Shown here: positions 7,217 to 18,971 of the stretch, one piece after another
Layout: every line of letters starts with the position of its first letter
Numbering within the stretch: the first letter of the stretch is position 1
NCBI RefSeq assembly: GCF_013307245.1
Contig: NZ_CP028941.1
Span: 1,054,001-1,118,000, forward strand
Direction: 5' to 3'
From: Polynucleobacter antarcticus
Lineage (GTDB): Bacteria > Pseudomonadota > Gammaproteobacteria > Burkholderiales > Burkholderiaceae
DNA length: 64,000 bases
Made by a program: the position numbers and the translations under genes
Notes under the pieces: model-generated
What the model saw: the letters and a program-made list of their open reading frames with translations, nothing else
What the model was told of the DNA's origin: nothing
Database searches by the model: none

Positions 7217-7524
7217 TGAAGATGAGCGAAATAACTCCCACTTCAGTACTTCTTCATTCTCCATATACCTTATCCACACTAGACGGGAAAAATATCACTG
7301 AAGAGATGGTGATTAAAGTTCCCTGCTTCAAGGGCTACTTTCAAAGAGTGAGTGAGCTAGTAAAAGCTAAGGAGCTACATCAAATTGGGGGTACGTTCTA
7401 CTTCCTTCACAGAACTCCCCTCACCCCCAGAATGCAGAGCCTCGCTATTACCGAAGATATCTCTTATGAGAAATTGGTTGAGCTGAACCTGCCCACGAGG
7501 GAGGACACTTATGCAGACCGATAG
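7213..7524 (+). CDS. Small protein, related short motif
   Basis: A 103-aa product that overlaps the gene before by 4 bp and the one after by 14 bp. Residues 45-67 (VSELVKAKELHQIGGTFYF) resemble the helix plus QG[RG][YF] hairpin seen in the 72-aa and 312-aa products, though the match is weaker. The end is acidic and charged. There is no membrane segment. Unknown function. Tight overlap and shared foreign codon use support it as a real gene of the element. Confidence 0.5.
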   Translation: MMKMSEITPTSVLLHSPYTLSTLDGKNITEEMVIKVPCFKGYFQRVSELVKAKELHQIGGTFYFLHRTPLTPRMQSLAITEDISYEKLVELNLPTREDTYADR

Positions 7525-8008
7525 TTTTGAGGGTATTACTTTTAAATGGTACGAACCCAGACGCTCCTCTCTGAGTAGTTGTAGATTAAACCTGAGAGAG
7601 TTGCCCTCGAGATTAGCCTTCGACCTGAGCCATATGGATGTCATCAAAGAACCACGATACCAAGCAGATGCAGATAAAAGAGGCGTTACCTATTGGGTTG
7701 ATTACGACTTAGCAACTCGTGAGTGCGTTACCCATAAGAGCTGGTCTCAACACATCAAGACAGGGGAAGGTTGGATGCAATATTGCTGTGCCAAAGCGAA
7801 GAAACTGGACAGGCTTGCCAACACCCACGTCCCGTTAACTGAAGAACAGATTAATGCTAACTATGAAGAGCGGAGGATGGAGCTGGAAACAATGATTTGC
7901 ATACTTCAGAAGGCTCAAACTGCTCGGTCTGTAGCCACGAGAAAAGCGAATAAATTAGTTGAAGGGTTAGGGGTGAATTTAGGGGGATATTTAGGGGTAA
8001 GTAGTTGA
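7511..8008 (+). CDS. Unknown protein, last gene of the element
   Basis: A 165-aa protein. The first half contains SSCRLNLRELPSRLAFDLSH and YWVDYDLATRECVTHKSW, which suggest beta strands with scattered Cys, Trp and His. Residues 105-150 form a long charged helix (EEQINANYEERRMELE), possibly coiled coil, and the tail is Gly-rich. No family recognised. It starts inside the preceding gene and is followed after 56 bp by the terminator of the opposing tRNA operon, so it is the last gene of the element on this side. Confidence 0.55.
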   Translation: MQTDSFEGITFKWYEPRRSSLSSCRLNLRELPSRLAFDLSHMDVIKEPRYQADADKRGVTYWVDYDLATRECVTHKSWSQHIKTGEGWMQYCCAKAKKLDRLANTHVPLTEEQINANYEERRMELETMICILQKAQTARSVATRKANKLVEGLGVNLGGYLGVSS

Positions 8009-8063
8009 AAAATTACAATCCTAAATAATTTCTCAGAACCATGTAACCCCTTGATTTATAAAG

Positions 8064-8083
8064 AAAAAACCACCCGAAGGTGG
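8064..8083 (-). terminator. Terminator of the tRNA operon
   Basis: On the minus strand CCACC-TTCG-GGTGG is followed by six T. It lies 15 bp beyond the CCA end of tRNA-Asp. On the plus strand the same stem has only a weak CTTT tail. Confidence 0.75.
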
Positions 8084-8098
8084 CTTTCTAATAATGCT

Positions 8099-8175
8099 TG
8101 GCGGAGCGGACGGGACTCGAACCCGCGACCCTCGGCGTGACAGGCCGATATTCTAACCAACTGAACTACCGCTCC
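8099..8175 (-). tRNA. tRNA-Asp (GTC)
   Basis: A 77-nt cloverleaf with CCA encoded. Acceptor stem GGAGCGG/CCGCTCC, anticodon GTC in the loop CTGTCAC, TTCGAGTC in the T loop. It is the last of three tandem tRNAs and borders the accessory element at its 3' side. Confidence 0.95.
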
Positions 8176-8232
8176 AATACATCGAATGCTACTTGTGTCA
8201 CTTACTACTACTTCTCACAACTAGCCAAAATT

Positions 8233-8308
8233 TGGCGTCCCCAGGGGGATTCGAACCCCCGTACTCACCGTGAAAGGGTGATGTCCTAGGCCTCTAGACG
8301 ATGGGGAC
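8233..8308 (-). tRNA. tRNA-Glu (TTC)
   Basis: A 76-nt cloverleaf with CCA encoded. Acceptor stem GTCCCCA/TGGGGAC, anticodon TTC, T arm GGGGGTTCGAATCCCCC. It is the middle gene of the Ala-Glu-Asp cluster, which lies directly downstream of glutamyl-tRNA synthetase. Confidence 0.95.
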
Positions 8309-8333
8309 CTGGACTACTGCAATCTCAAGTGTT

Positions 8334-8409
<76 letters not shown>

Positions 8410-8487
8410 GTAATCCCGCAATAAAACTACAAGACACTCAAAACAATCCAAGATTTTAGCCTATTTTTGTATCCCAGAGCAAATTCC

Positions 8488-9894
8488 CTATAAGACAACC
8501 TTGGAGAGCCTTTGTATAGCCTCATCCTTCCCTAAAACAACTAAGACAGAATCAATGGCTGGGGTCTGGGTAGTGGCAAATAAGGCGTAACGAACCGGCA
8601 TGGCTAGCGCTGGCATCTTGATCAGATGTTTTGCTAAGACCTCCTTAAATGCCGTTCCATAGGCCTCTTTACTATGCTCTGCAGTCTTAATCGCTGCAAT
8701 TAGATCTACGAGCGCTGGAACAATCGCTGGAGGAATATTGGCCGCTATTTGTTCTGTACTATGGCTCGGGGCTGGCAGGTAAAAAAGTTTTGCGGCTTCT
8801 GCAATTTCAATTAAGGTATTGGCGCGATCTTTTAATAAGGTCACCACTTGAGTAAAGTCAGGGCCACTTTCTGTATCTATCCCCAGTTGGTGAGCAAATG
8901 GTTTAGTAAGGGTTGCCAATGCTGTGGGATCCGCATTTTGAATATATTGATGGTTGAGCCACAGTAACTTTTCTGGATTGTGTTGCGCTGGTGAACGACC
9001 TAAGCTCTCCAGATCAAACCAGCCGACAAACTGCTCTTTGGTGAATACTTCCGCATCACCATGAGACCATCCTAATCGAGCCAAGTAGTTCAGGATCGCT
9101 TCTGGTAAGTACCCTGCTTTTTGATAGTCACGCACACTCATAGCGCCATTGCGCTTGCTCATTTTTTCACCTAAGTCATTGAGGACTGTTGGTAAATGGG
9201 CATACACAGGCAACTGGCCACCTAAGGCTTTCATAATATTAATTTGGCGCGGGGTATTGTTGACATGATCATCACCCCGAATGACGTGGGTGATCTTCAT
9301 ATCCAAATCATCGACTACGACACAGAAGTTATATGTTGGCGTGCCATCTGGACGTGCAATCACCAAGTCATCTAACTCATCGTTACTAATTTCAATGGTG
9401 CCTTTGACAGCATCATTCCATATCACCGAGCCACCGATGGGATTTCTGAAGCGAATAACAGGCAATACACCCTGCGGTACAGTCGGCAGAGTCTTTCCAG
9501 GTTCAGGGCGCCAGAGTCCGTTATAACGCGGCTTTTCTTTATTCTCCATCTGCTGGTCACGAAGCTTATTGAGCTCGTCTTCACTCATATAGCAAGGGTA
9601 AGCTAAGCCTGCATCAACCATTTGCTTGACGACTTCGCGATAGCGATCAATCCGTTGCATTTGATAGATGGGGCCTTCATCTAAATCCAAGCCTAACCAT
9701 GCCATACCTTCAATAATCACATCTACCGCTTCTTGGCTAGAGCGCTCCAAATCCGTATCTTCAATACGCAAGATGAAGTCACCTTGATTATGACGGGCAA
9801 AAGCCCACGGATAGAGTGCGCTGCGAAGATTGCCCAAATGGATGAAGCCCGTGGGACTAGGGGCGAAACGTGTACGTATATGCATAGGCAACAT
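8488..9894 (-). CDS. gltX: Glutamyl-tRNA synthetase
   Basis: Class I aminoacyl-tRNA synthetase that charges tRNA-Glu with glutamate in the cytoplasm. 468 aa, the normal length. The HIGH-type motif FIHLGN is at 17-22 within [12 protein letters not shown], and the KMSKS-type motif KMSKR at 244-248. The C-terminal helical anticodon-binding part is complete. Two starts are possible, 9894 ([10 protein letters not shown]) and 9885 (MHIRTRF). The longer one has a GAG-containing stretch upstream, the shorter none, so it is kept. It lies just upstream of the tRNA-Ala/Glu/Asp cluster on the same strand, and those tRNAs may be read from its transcript. It is divergent from hslO with an 80-bp shared promoter region. 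Confidence 0.97.
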   Translation of the reverse strand: MLPMHIRTRFAPSPTGFIHLGNLRSALYPWAFARHNQGDFILRIEDTDLERSSQEAVDVIIEGMAWLGLDLDEGPIYQMQRIDRYREVVKQMVDAGLAYPCYMSEDELNKLRDQQMENKEKPRYNGLWRPEPGKTLPTVPQGVLPVIRFRNPIGGSVIWNDAVKGTIEISNDELDDLVIARPDGTPTYNFCVVVDDLDMKITHVIRGDDHVNNTPRQINIMKALGGQLPVYAHLPTVLNDLGEKMSKRNGAMSVRDYQKAGYLPEAILNYLARLGWSHGDAEVFTKEQFVGWFDLESLGRSPAQHNPEKLLWLNHQYIQNADPTALATLTKPFAHQLGIDTESGPDFTQVVTLLKDRANTLIEIAEAAKLFYLPAPSHSTEQIAANIPPAIVPALVDLIAAIKTAEHSKEAYGTAFKEVLAKHLIKMPALAMPVRYALFATTQTPAIDSVLVVLGKDEAIQRLSKVVL

Positions 9895-9974
9895 TATCTC
9901 AGGTCAAGAACGGGGCCACTCTAGATTTTGGTGGAGACCGCCACTAAATCAGAAAAAAGTGGATACTTTCAGCT

Positions 9975-10940
9975 ATGAATGAATTACTTGTCTTTATGTG
10001 CGATGGTGCCCCAGTCCGTGGGGAGATTGTCTCGATTAGCAGTGCTTGGCAGGCAGTTTTAGAGCGCCGTAATGATCCGCCGGTTGTTAGACAGATTTTG
10101 GGTGATTTTGTTGGTGCAGCTACCCTATTAAGCGCCAGCCTTAAATTTGATGGCACTTTAATTATTCAGGCTCAAAGCAAAGGGCCGATTTCATTATTAG
10201 TGGTCGAATGCAAGTCTGACTTGACGATGCGCGCTACAGTCAAGCTGTCTGTAGAGCCAGAATCGATTGATCCCCACGCCACCCTAGCCGAACTACTGGA
10301 TGCTGAAAACACAGGTAGATTAGTCATTACCCTTGACCCCGCAGATCGCGAGCCAGGGCAAGCGCCCTATCAAGGCATTGTTGCCCTTCAAGAGCATCGT
10401 GGAACCGTAATCAAACCCGTAAGAAGTGCAGCGGAAGCCATTGCCTTATATATGCAAAACTCTGAGCAGTTAGATACCCGTATTTGGTTAAGCTCAAATG
10501 AAACGCATGTGGGTGGGCTGCTATTGCAGCGCTTACCAGACTCTGGTGGGCATGCTCACTTAGATCCCCAAGTTGCGGCAGAGGGTTGGAATCGTATTCA
10601 GGCGCTAGGCGAAACCATCACTAATGAAGAGCTCTTAACACTGCCCCCAGCAACTATTTTGCGTCGTTTGTTTTTAGAAGAGTCCACCGAGAATGGAGTG
10701 CGTAGCTTTCCACCGCGCACGATTCAGTTTTCATGTCGCTGTTCGCGTACTAAGGTTGCCGATATTCTCAGAATGTTGGGCGAGCAGGAAGTGGAAAGCA
10801 TCTTGGCAGAGCAAGGTGTTGTAGAGAGTGAATGTGATTTTTGTGCCAAAGCCTATCGCTTTGATGCAGTAGACTGCCGTCAAGTATTTAATACAGATTC
10901 ATTAGCGGATGCTACTAGGCCGCCTCTGGGCGAACATTAA
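9975..10940 (+). CDS. hslO: Hsp33 redox-regulated chaperonin
   Basis: Cytoplasmic holdase that becomes active when its zinc-bound cysteines are oxidised, protecting proteins during oxidative and heat stress. 321 aa, slightly longer than the E. coli protein. The C-terminal redox switch is present as Cys254/Cys256 (CRC) and Cys287/Cys290 (CDFC), spaced as in the family. The N-terminal substrate-binding domain spans roughly residues 1-240. It is divergent from gltX and converges with ftsB, and no partner gene is adjacent. No heat-shock promoter was found in the short intergenic gap, though I did not examine it base by base. Confidence 0.95.
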   Translation: MNELLVFMCDGAPVRGEIVSISSAWQAVLERRNDPPVVRQILGDFVGAATLLSASLKFDGTLIIQAQSKGPISLLVVECKSDLTMRATVKLSVEPESIDPHATLAELLDAENTGRLVITLDPADREPGQAPYQGIVALQEHRGTVIKPVRSAAEAIALYMQNSEQLDTRIWLSSNETHVGGLLLQRLPDSGGHAHLDPQVAAEGWNRIQALGETITNEELLTLPPATILRRLFLEESTENGVRSFPPRTIQFSCRCSRTKVADILRMLGEQEVESILAEQGVVESECDFCAKAYRFDAVDCRQVFNTDSLADATRPPLGEH

Positions 10941-10968
10941 CACGTTACTGACCCAGAAAAGCAGATCC

Positions 10969-11295
10969 CTACTGCTGAACAGCTGTTGGCTTCTCGCCAT
11001 TAGGTGAGCTTTTATTAGTTTTGTCAGCTGGCAAGATTTGTACAAAGTATTCGCCGCTTTTAATCATGCCGTGTTCCACACGGGCACGTTCTTCAATAGC
11101 CCGGGTTCCCTCTTTGAGATCGGTCACATCCCCCATCAGCTTGGCATTGCGCAAACTCAACAGGCTATTTTTAGCCTGTTGGAGCTCTAACTGTTTCTCC
11201 ATATCGTAAACCTTCAACCATCCACCCTTACCTAGCCAAAGCGGATACTGAATCGCTATGAGCAATAGCAGCATGGAATAAATGACAATGCGCAT
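10969..11295 (-). CDS. ftsB: Cell division protein FtsB (DivIC family)
   Basis: Small bitopic inner-membrane divisome protein that bridges FtsL and FtsQ at the septum. 108 aa. Residues 4-22 form the single membrane segment (VIYSMLLLLIAIQYPLWLG), followed by the typical GxGG-type turn (GKGGWLKVYD) and a coiled coil at about 32-75 (EKQLELQQAKNSLLSLRNAK). The C-terminal 25 residues are polar and probably disordered. It follows eno by 28 bp on the same strand, the conserved pyrG-kdsA-eno-ftsB order of betaproteobacteria. Confidence 0.92.
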   Translation of the reverse strand: MRIVIYSMLLLLIAIQYPLWLGKGGWLKVYDMEKQLELQQAKNSLLSLRNAKLMGDVTDLKEGTRAIEERARVEHGMIKSGEYFVQILPADKTNKSSPNGEKPTAVQQ

Positions 11296-11323
11296 AATCT
11301 AGGACTGCTTTTACCCGTGTACT

Positions 11324-12643
<1,320 letters not shown>

Positions 12644-12662
12644 CTATTAAACAGCTACTAAA

Positions 12663-13568
12663 TCAGCTTGTCTGAAAGCTATCTTCTAAAAATGATCCTG
12701 GTTTTTTCACTACGGAATCAATGGCTACCAAGGACTCTAATAATTCTTTCATGCGATTCAATGGCACTGCATTCGGACCATCAGACAATGCTTTGGCTGG
12801 ATCAGGATGCGTTTCCATAAAGAGTCCGCTGATGCCTACTGCCACGGCAGCACGCGCTAATACAGGCACAAACTCACGTTGACCGCCACTGGCATTGCCT
12901 TGACCGCCTGGAAGTTGGACAGAATGGGTTGCATCAAAAACCACTGGGGCATGGGCTTCTCGCAAAATGGCGAGACTGCGCATATCAGAAACTAAATTGT
13001 TATATCCAAATGAGGCGCCACGCTCACACACCATAAATTGATCTGGTAGATTTATTTCGGCAGCAGCAGCGCGTGCTTTATCAATCACGTTCAGCATTTC
13101 GTGAGGAGATAGAAATTGCCCTTTTTTGAAATTGACAGGCTTACCGCTTTGCGCACAAGCTCTAATAAAATCAGTCTGTCTGCATAAGAAAGCTGGGGTC
13201 TGCAATACATCCACTACTTTTGAGACCGGTGCTATTTCACTCGTATCATGAATATCAGTCAATACTGGTACGCCAATCTCACGCTTAACACGCGCTAGGA
13301 TTTCTAAGCCCTTTTCCATTCCTAAGCCGCGGAAAGAAGTGCCAGAAGACCGATTGGCTTTATCAAATGAAGACTTATAAATAAACGGAATACCTAGAGC
13401 CAAAGTAATTTCTTTTAACTGGCCCGCAATATCTAAGGCAGATTGTTCAGACTCAATCACACAGGGTCCTGCGATCAAAAAGAAACGGTGATGTAAGCCT
13501 ACATCGAAGCCACACAACTTAAATGGCTTGGCCTTTGCATCCTTATTTGAATTTACAATTGATGTCAT
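12663..13568 (-). CDS. kdsA: 3-deoxy-D-manno-octulosonate 8-phosphate synthase
   Basis: Condenses phosphoenolpyruvate with arabinose 5-phosphate to KDO 8-phosphate, the first step towards the inner core sugar of lipopolysaccharide. 301 aa, longer than the usual 280 owing to about 20 extra residues before [17 protein letters not shown]. Family motifs [29 protein letters not shown] and [12 protein letters not shown] are all present. AAGGAAG precedes the start, 10 bp from the pyrG stop. The segment AGQSG in the C-terminal region is typical of the metal-dependent/independent split, which I did not resolve. Confidence 0.96.
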   Translation of the reverse strand: MTSIVNSNKDAKAKPFKLCGFDVGLHHRFFLIAGPCVIESEQSALDIAGQLKEITLALGIPFIYKSSFDKANRSSGTSFRGLGMEKGLEILARVKREIGVPVLTDIHDTSEIAPVSKVVDVLQTPAFLCRQTDFIRACAQSGKPVNFKKGQFLSPHEMLNVIDKARAAAAEINLPDQFMVCERGASFGYNNLVSDMRSLAILREAHAPVVFDATHSVQLPGGQGNASGGQREFVPVLARAAVAVGISGLFMETHPDPAKALSDGPNAVPLNRMKELLESLVAIDSVVKKPGSFLEDSFQTS

Positions 13569-13577
13569 ATAACTTCC

Positions 13578-15537
<1,960 letters not shown>

Positions 15538-18123
15538 ATGCTAGAAGCTTATAACGTCCAAGTTGCTGAACGTGCAACCCTAGGAATTCCAGCGCTCCCC
15601 CTCACCAAGGATCAGACCGCTCAATTAGTCAAATTGCTTAAAAATCCTCCAGAAGGTAAGGAAGCTGAGCTGCTTGAGCTGATTACCCATCGCATTCCTG
15701 CGGGTGTGGATGAAGCTGCTAAGGTGAAAGCGGAATTTCTGGATGCGGTAGCGAAAGGTACTGAAAAATCACCTTTGATCTCGCGTATAAAAGCGACGGA
15801 GTTATTAGGAACGATGCTGGGTGGCTACAACATCAAGCCACTAGTTGAATCCTTATCAGATTCAGAATGTGCTGCTGCCGCTGCCGCTGCTCTGAAAAAG
15901 ACTTTACTGATGTTTGATTACTTCCATGATGTGCAAGAACTCGCTGAAAAAGGCAATGCCCATGCGAAGGAAGTGATGCAAAGCTGGGCAAATGCAGAAT
16001 GGTTTACCAGCCGCCCTGCCGTACCAGAAAGTATGAAGCTCACAGTATTTAAAGTGACTGGCGAGACTAATACCGATGATTTATCTCCAGCACCAGATGC
16101 GTGGAGTCGTCCGGATATTCCATTGCACGCCACTATCATGCTGAAAAATCCCCGCCCAGGCATCGAGCCTGATGAAGTGGGTATGCGTGGCCCCATGAAG
16201 CAGATCGAGGCTCTCCAGAAAAAAGGCCATCAGATTGCTTACGTTGGCGATGTCGTCGGTACAGGCTCATCACGTAAATCTGCCACTAACTCGGTTTTAT
16301 GGTGGACTGGTCAAGATATTCCTTTTGTACCCAATAAGCGTTTTGGCGGTGTTTGTTTAGGGACCAAAATTGCACCGATCTTCTTCAACACGATGGAAGA
16401 TGCCGGCGCTTTACCCATTGAGTTAGATGTATCCGACATGAATATGGGCGATGAAATTGAATTACGCCCTTATGAAGGCAAAGCATTTAAAAATGGTAAA
16501 GAAATTTCTTCCTTTACGCTTAAGTCGCCCGTCATTCTCGATGAAGTGCGTGCTGGCGGACGCATTCCATTAATTGTTGGTCGTGGCTTGACTGCTAAAG
16601 CACGTGCAGCGCTCGGCTTGCCAGCCTCTACAGAGTTCCGTATTCCAGTAAGCCCACCAGATAACAAAAAAGGCTTTACCTTGGCACAGAAGATGGTGGG
16701 TCGTGCCTGCGGATTGCCTGAGGGTCAAGGGGTTCGTCCCGGCACTTACTGCGAGCCACACATGACAACGGTTGGCTCGCAAGATACTACCGGCCCTATG
16801 ACGCGTGATGAGCTCAAAGATCTCGCTTGCCTAGGCTTTTCTACTGACTTGGTGATGCAATCTTTTTGTCACACATCAGCCTATCCAAAACCGGTTGATA
16901 TTCGTACGCATCATGAGCTACCGGCATTTATGACCAATCGTGGTGGAGTTGCATTACGTCCTGGTGATGGCGTGATTCATAGTTGGTTAAATCGCCTTTT
17001 ATTACCAGACACGTGCGGCACTGGTGGCGATAGCCATACCCGCTTCCCTATTGGCATTTCTTTCCCTGCAGGCTCTGGTTTAGTCGCCTTTGCTGCCGCT
17101 ACAGGGGTAATGCCATTAGATATGCCTGAGTCTGTATTAATTCGCTTTAAGGGCAAGATGCAACCCGGCATCACTCTGCGTGATTTGGTCAATGCTATTC
17201 CTTTGTATGCGATTAAAAAAGGACTGCTCACGGTTGCAAAACAAGGCAAGAAAAATATTTTCTCTGGTCGTATTTTAGAAATCGAAGGTTTGCCTGATCT
17301 CAAGGTTGAGCAAGCATTTGAATTGTCAGATGCATCTGCAGAGCGTTCAGCAGGTGGTTGCGCTATTCAACTCAATCAAGCGCCCATTATTGAGTACATG
17401 CGCTCCAACATCACCCTGATGAAGTGGATGATTGCCAATGGCTATGAAGATAAGCGCACTTTAGGTCGCCGCATTAAAGCTATGGAAGCCTGGATTGCTA
17501 AACCAGAGCTACTTAAAGCGGATGCCAATGCCGACTATGCCGAGATTATTGAGATTGATATTTCTGAAATCAAAGAACCTATTCTGGCCTGCCCAAATGA
17601 TCCTGATGATGTGAAATTCTTATCTGAAGTTGCCGGCACCAAGATTGATGAAGTCTTTATTGGATCTTGCATGACTAATATCGGACACTTCCGCGCTGCC
17701 GGTAAGGTGCTAGAAGGTAAAACAGATATTCCAACACGCCTTTGGATTGCTCCACCTACCAAGATGGATGCAATGGTTTTGACTGAAGAAGGTTATTACG
17801 GCATTTTAGGTCGCACGGGTGCACGCATGGAAGCCCCAGGCTGTTCACTCTGCATGGGTAACCAGGCTTCAATGCGTAAAGGGGCAACAGCAGTGTCCAC
17901 CTCAACCCGTAATTTCCCGAATCGTCTCGGTATTGATACCAATGTGTTCTTAGCATCAGCAGAGCTCTCTGCAGTAGCGGCACTCTTGGGACGTATTCCA
18001 ACGATGCCGGAGTATCTTGCGGAGTTGGGAGCACTGAATGCAAAAGCAGACGAAGTCTATCGCTATATGAACTTTGACAAGATCAAATCATTTAGCGATG
18101 TGGCTGATACTGTGACGGTTTAA
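15538..18123 (+). CDS. acnB: Aconitate hydratase B
   Basis: Tricarboxylic acid cycle enzyme that interconverts citrate and isocitrate with a 4Fe-4S cluster. 861 aa, the usual AcnB length and domain order: N-terminal HEAT-like domain, swivel domain ([20 protein letters not shown]), then the cluster-binding core. Cluster cysteines are probably in [21 protein letters not shown] and GCSLCMGNQ. It stands alone between a divergent control region carrying a palindromic operator and a strong bidirectional terminator, so it is likely transcribed by itself. Confidence 0.98.
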   Translation: MLEAYNVQVAERATLGIPALPLTKDQTAQLVKLLKNPPEGKEAELLELITHRIPAGVDEAAKVKAEFLDAVAKGTEKSPLISRIKATELLGTMLGGYNIKPLVESLSDSECAAAAAAALKKTLLMFDYFHDVQELAEKGNAHAKEVMQSWANAEWFTSRPAVPESMKLTVFKVTGETNTDDLSPAPDAWSRPDIPLHATIMLKNPRPGIEPDEVGMRGPMKQIEALQKKGHQIAYVGDVVGTGSSRKSATNSVLWWTGQDIPFVPNKRFGGVCLGTKIAPIFFNTMEDAGALPIELDVSDMNMGDEIELRPYEGKAFKNGKEISSFTLKSPVILDEVRAGGRIPLIVGRGLTAKARAALGLPASTEFRIPVSPPDNKKGFTLAQKMVGRACGLPEGQGVRPGTYCEPHMTTVGSQDTTGPMTRDELKDLACLGFSTDLVMQSFCHTSAYPKPVDIRTHHELPAFMTNRGGVALRPGDGVIHSWLNRLLLPDTCGTGGDSHTRFPIGISFPAGSGLVAFAAATGVMPLDMPESVLIRFKGKMQPGITLRDLVNAIPLYAIKKGLLTVAKQGKKNIFSGRILEIEGLPDLKVEQAFELSDASAERSAGGCAIQLNQAPIIEYMRSNITLMKWMIANGYEDKRTLGRRIKAMEAWIAKPELLKADANADYAEIIEIDISEIKEPILACPNDPDDVKFLSEVAGTKIDEVFIGSCMTNIGHFRAAGKVLEGKTDIPTRLWIAPPTKMDAMVLTEEGYYGILGRTGARMEAPGCSLCMGNQASMRKGATAVSTSTRNFPNRLGIDTNVFLASAELSAVAALLGRIPTMPEYLAELGALNAKADEVYRYMNFDKIKSFSDVADTVTV

Positions 18124-18141
18124 CAAACTAGACTGCACGAT

Positions 18142-18170
18142 AAAAAGGCGATCTGATGATCGCCTTTTTT
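18142..18170. terminator. Bidirectional terminator after acnB
   Basis: Stem GGCGATC/GATCGCC with loop TGAT, flanked by A5 on the left and T6 on the right. It can terminate acnB and the opposing spermidine-synthase-like gene. Confidence 0.9.
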
Positions 18171-18191
18171 CATTTATGCATCACTAGAGAG

Positions 18192-18968
18192 TCAAATGAA
18201 TAGCTTGCTTTCTTGATGGGCGTTCTCACGATGCAATCCTGAGGCCCAGGTATTGGTAGGCAAGCCCGTTTTTTCCATAAGCACTTTGGCGCGCTTAGAA
18301 ACTTCTTTCCATTCTACATTCAGTATGGGGCCTTTAAAAGCAATCGCAACCACATTGCAATCATGAGATTCTGGAAAGAGCAGTACCCTATTATCAAAAG
18401 CTTCGCAGAGATGATTAAGATTCACCTGAAAGCTTTTGTGCCGAGAAAATAAATTGACAGTCAAGACCCCAGGTGATTTTAAGATGTCGAAACAACCTTG
18501 ATAAAAGTCGAGTGAACTTGCTGACGGACCATCACAGATTGCATCATAGAGATCTACTTGCACCGCATCAAATACATTTTTATATTTGCTGTTACAAACA
18601 AATGCCTTTGCATCGAGCTGGAGGGTTTCTAACCGGCGATCATCATCTGGCGTAAAGAACATAGTCCTGGCAGAGATAATTACCGAAGGATTAAGCTCAA
18701 CCACAGTACTTTTTACAGCTGGACAATGCCGATGCGTAAACTTGGTTAACGCGCCGGTCCCCAATCCAAGTTGAGCCGCATGCATACCGGGCTTAGTTTC
18801 TAAGAAGAGCAACCAAGCCATCATTTGCTGGTTATATTCTAGGTAGATCTCATCCGGATCTCGCATCCGCATAGCACCCTGAATCAATTCACTTCCAAAG
18901 TGTAAATACCGAATACCACCGCTTTCAGAAAAACTGACTGGCTCCATCGCCATTTCTAATTCGGTCAC
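18192..18968 (-). CDS. Spermidine-synthase-like methyltransferase-fold protein
   Basis: A 258-aa cytoplasmic protein of the polyamine aminopropyltransferase fold. The nucleotide-binding loop AAQLGLGTGALTKF and the following VELNPSV are those of SpeE-like proteins. VQVDLYD corresponds to the catalytic Asp region, but the strict spermidine synthase signature is changed. Many bacteria carry such SpeE-like proteins with unproven substrate. It follows purL by 3 bp and would be co-transcribed with ybbA-purL. Whether it makes spermidine cannot be decided from sequence. Confidence 0.8.
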   Translation of the reverse strand: MTELEMAMEPVSFSESGGIRYLHFGSELIQGAMRMRDPDEIYLEYNQQMMAWLLFLETKPGMHAAQLGLGTGALTKFTHRHCPAVKSTVVELNPSVIISARTMFFTPDDDRRLETLQLDAKAFVCNSKYKNVFDAVQVDLYDAICDGPSASSLDFYQGCFDILKSPGVLTVNLFSRHKSFQVNLNHLCEAFDNRVLLFPESHDCNVVAIAFKGPILNVEWKEVSKRAKVLMEKTGLPTNTWASGLHRENAHQESKLFI

Positions 18969-18971
18969 TAT

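Larger units (their letters stand above)
1..8010. mobile_element. Accessory element (putative integrative element), left end not seen
   Basis: This is a block of mostly unrecognised genes next to a tRNA cluster, beginning with a serine recombinase. Coding here favours AAG over AAA, GAG over GAA and AGA over CGN, unlike the core genes from 8.4 kb on. Non-coding stretches are dense in short palindromes of the CTTAG/CTAAG/CTAG type and in larger repeats. The right side stops at the terminator behind tRNA-Asp. No copy of the tRNA 3' end is seen near base 1, so the left end and attachment sites are unknown. That it is mobile is inferred from the recombinase and composition; no structural or conjugation genes were recognised. 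Confidence 0.6.

Noticed and set aside
8099..8175. tRNA-Asp as the attachment site of the element
   Set aside because: No copy of the tRNA 3' end is seen at the left of the window and the recombinase is a serine type, so a tRNA attL/attR pair cannot be supported. The tRNA terminator is intact.
8098..8289. Open frame across the tRNA-Asp and tRNA-Glu genes
   Set aside because: It reads the antisense strand of two clear cloverleafs; the translated text is the well-known false peptide produced by tRNA regions.
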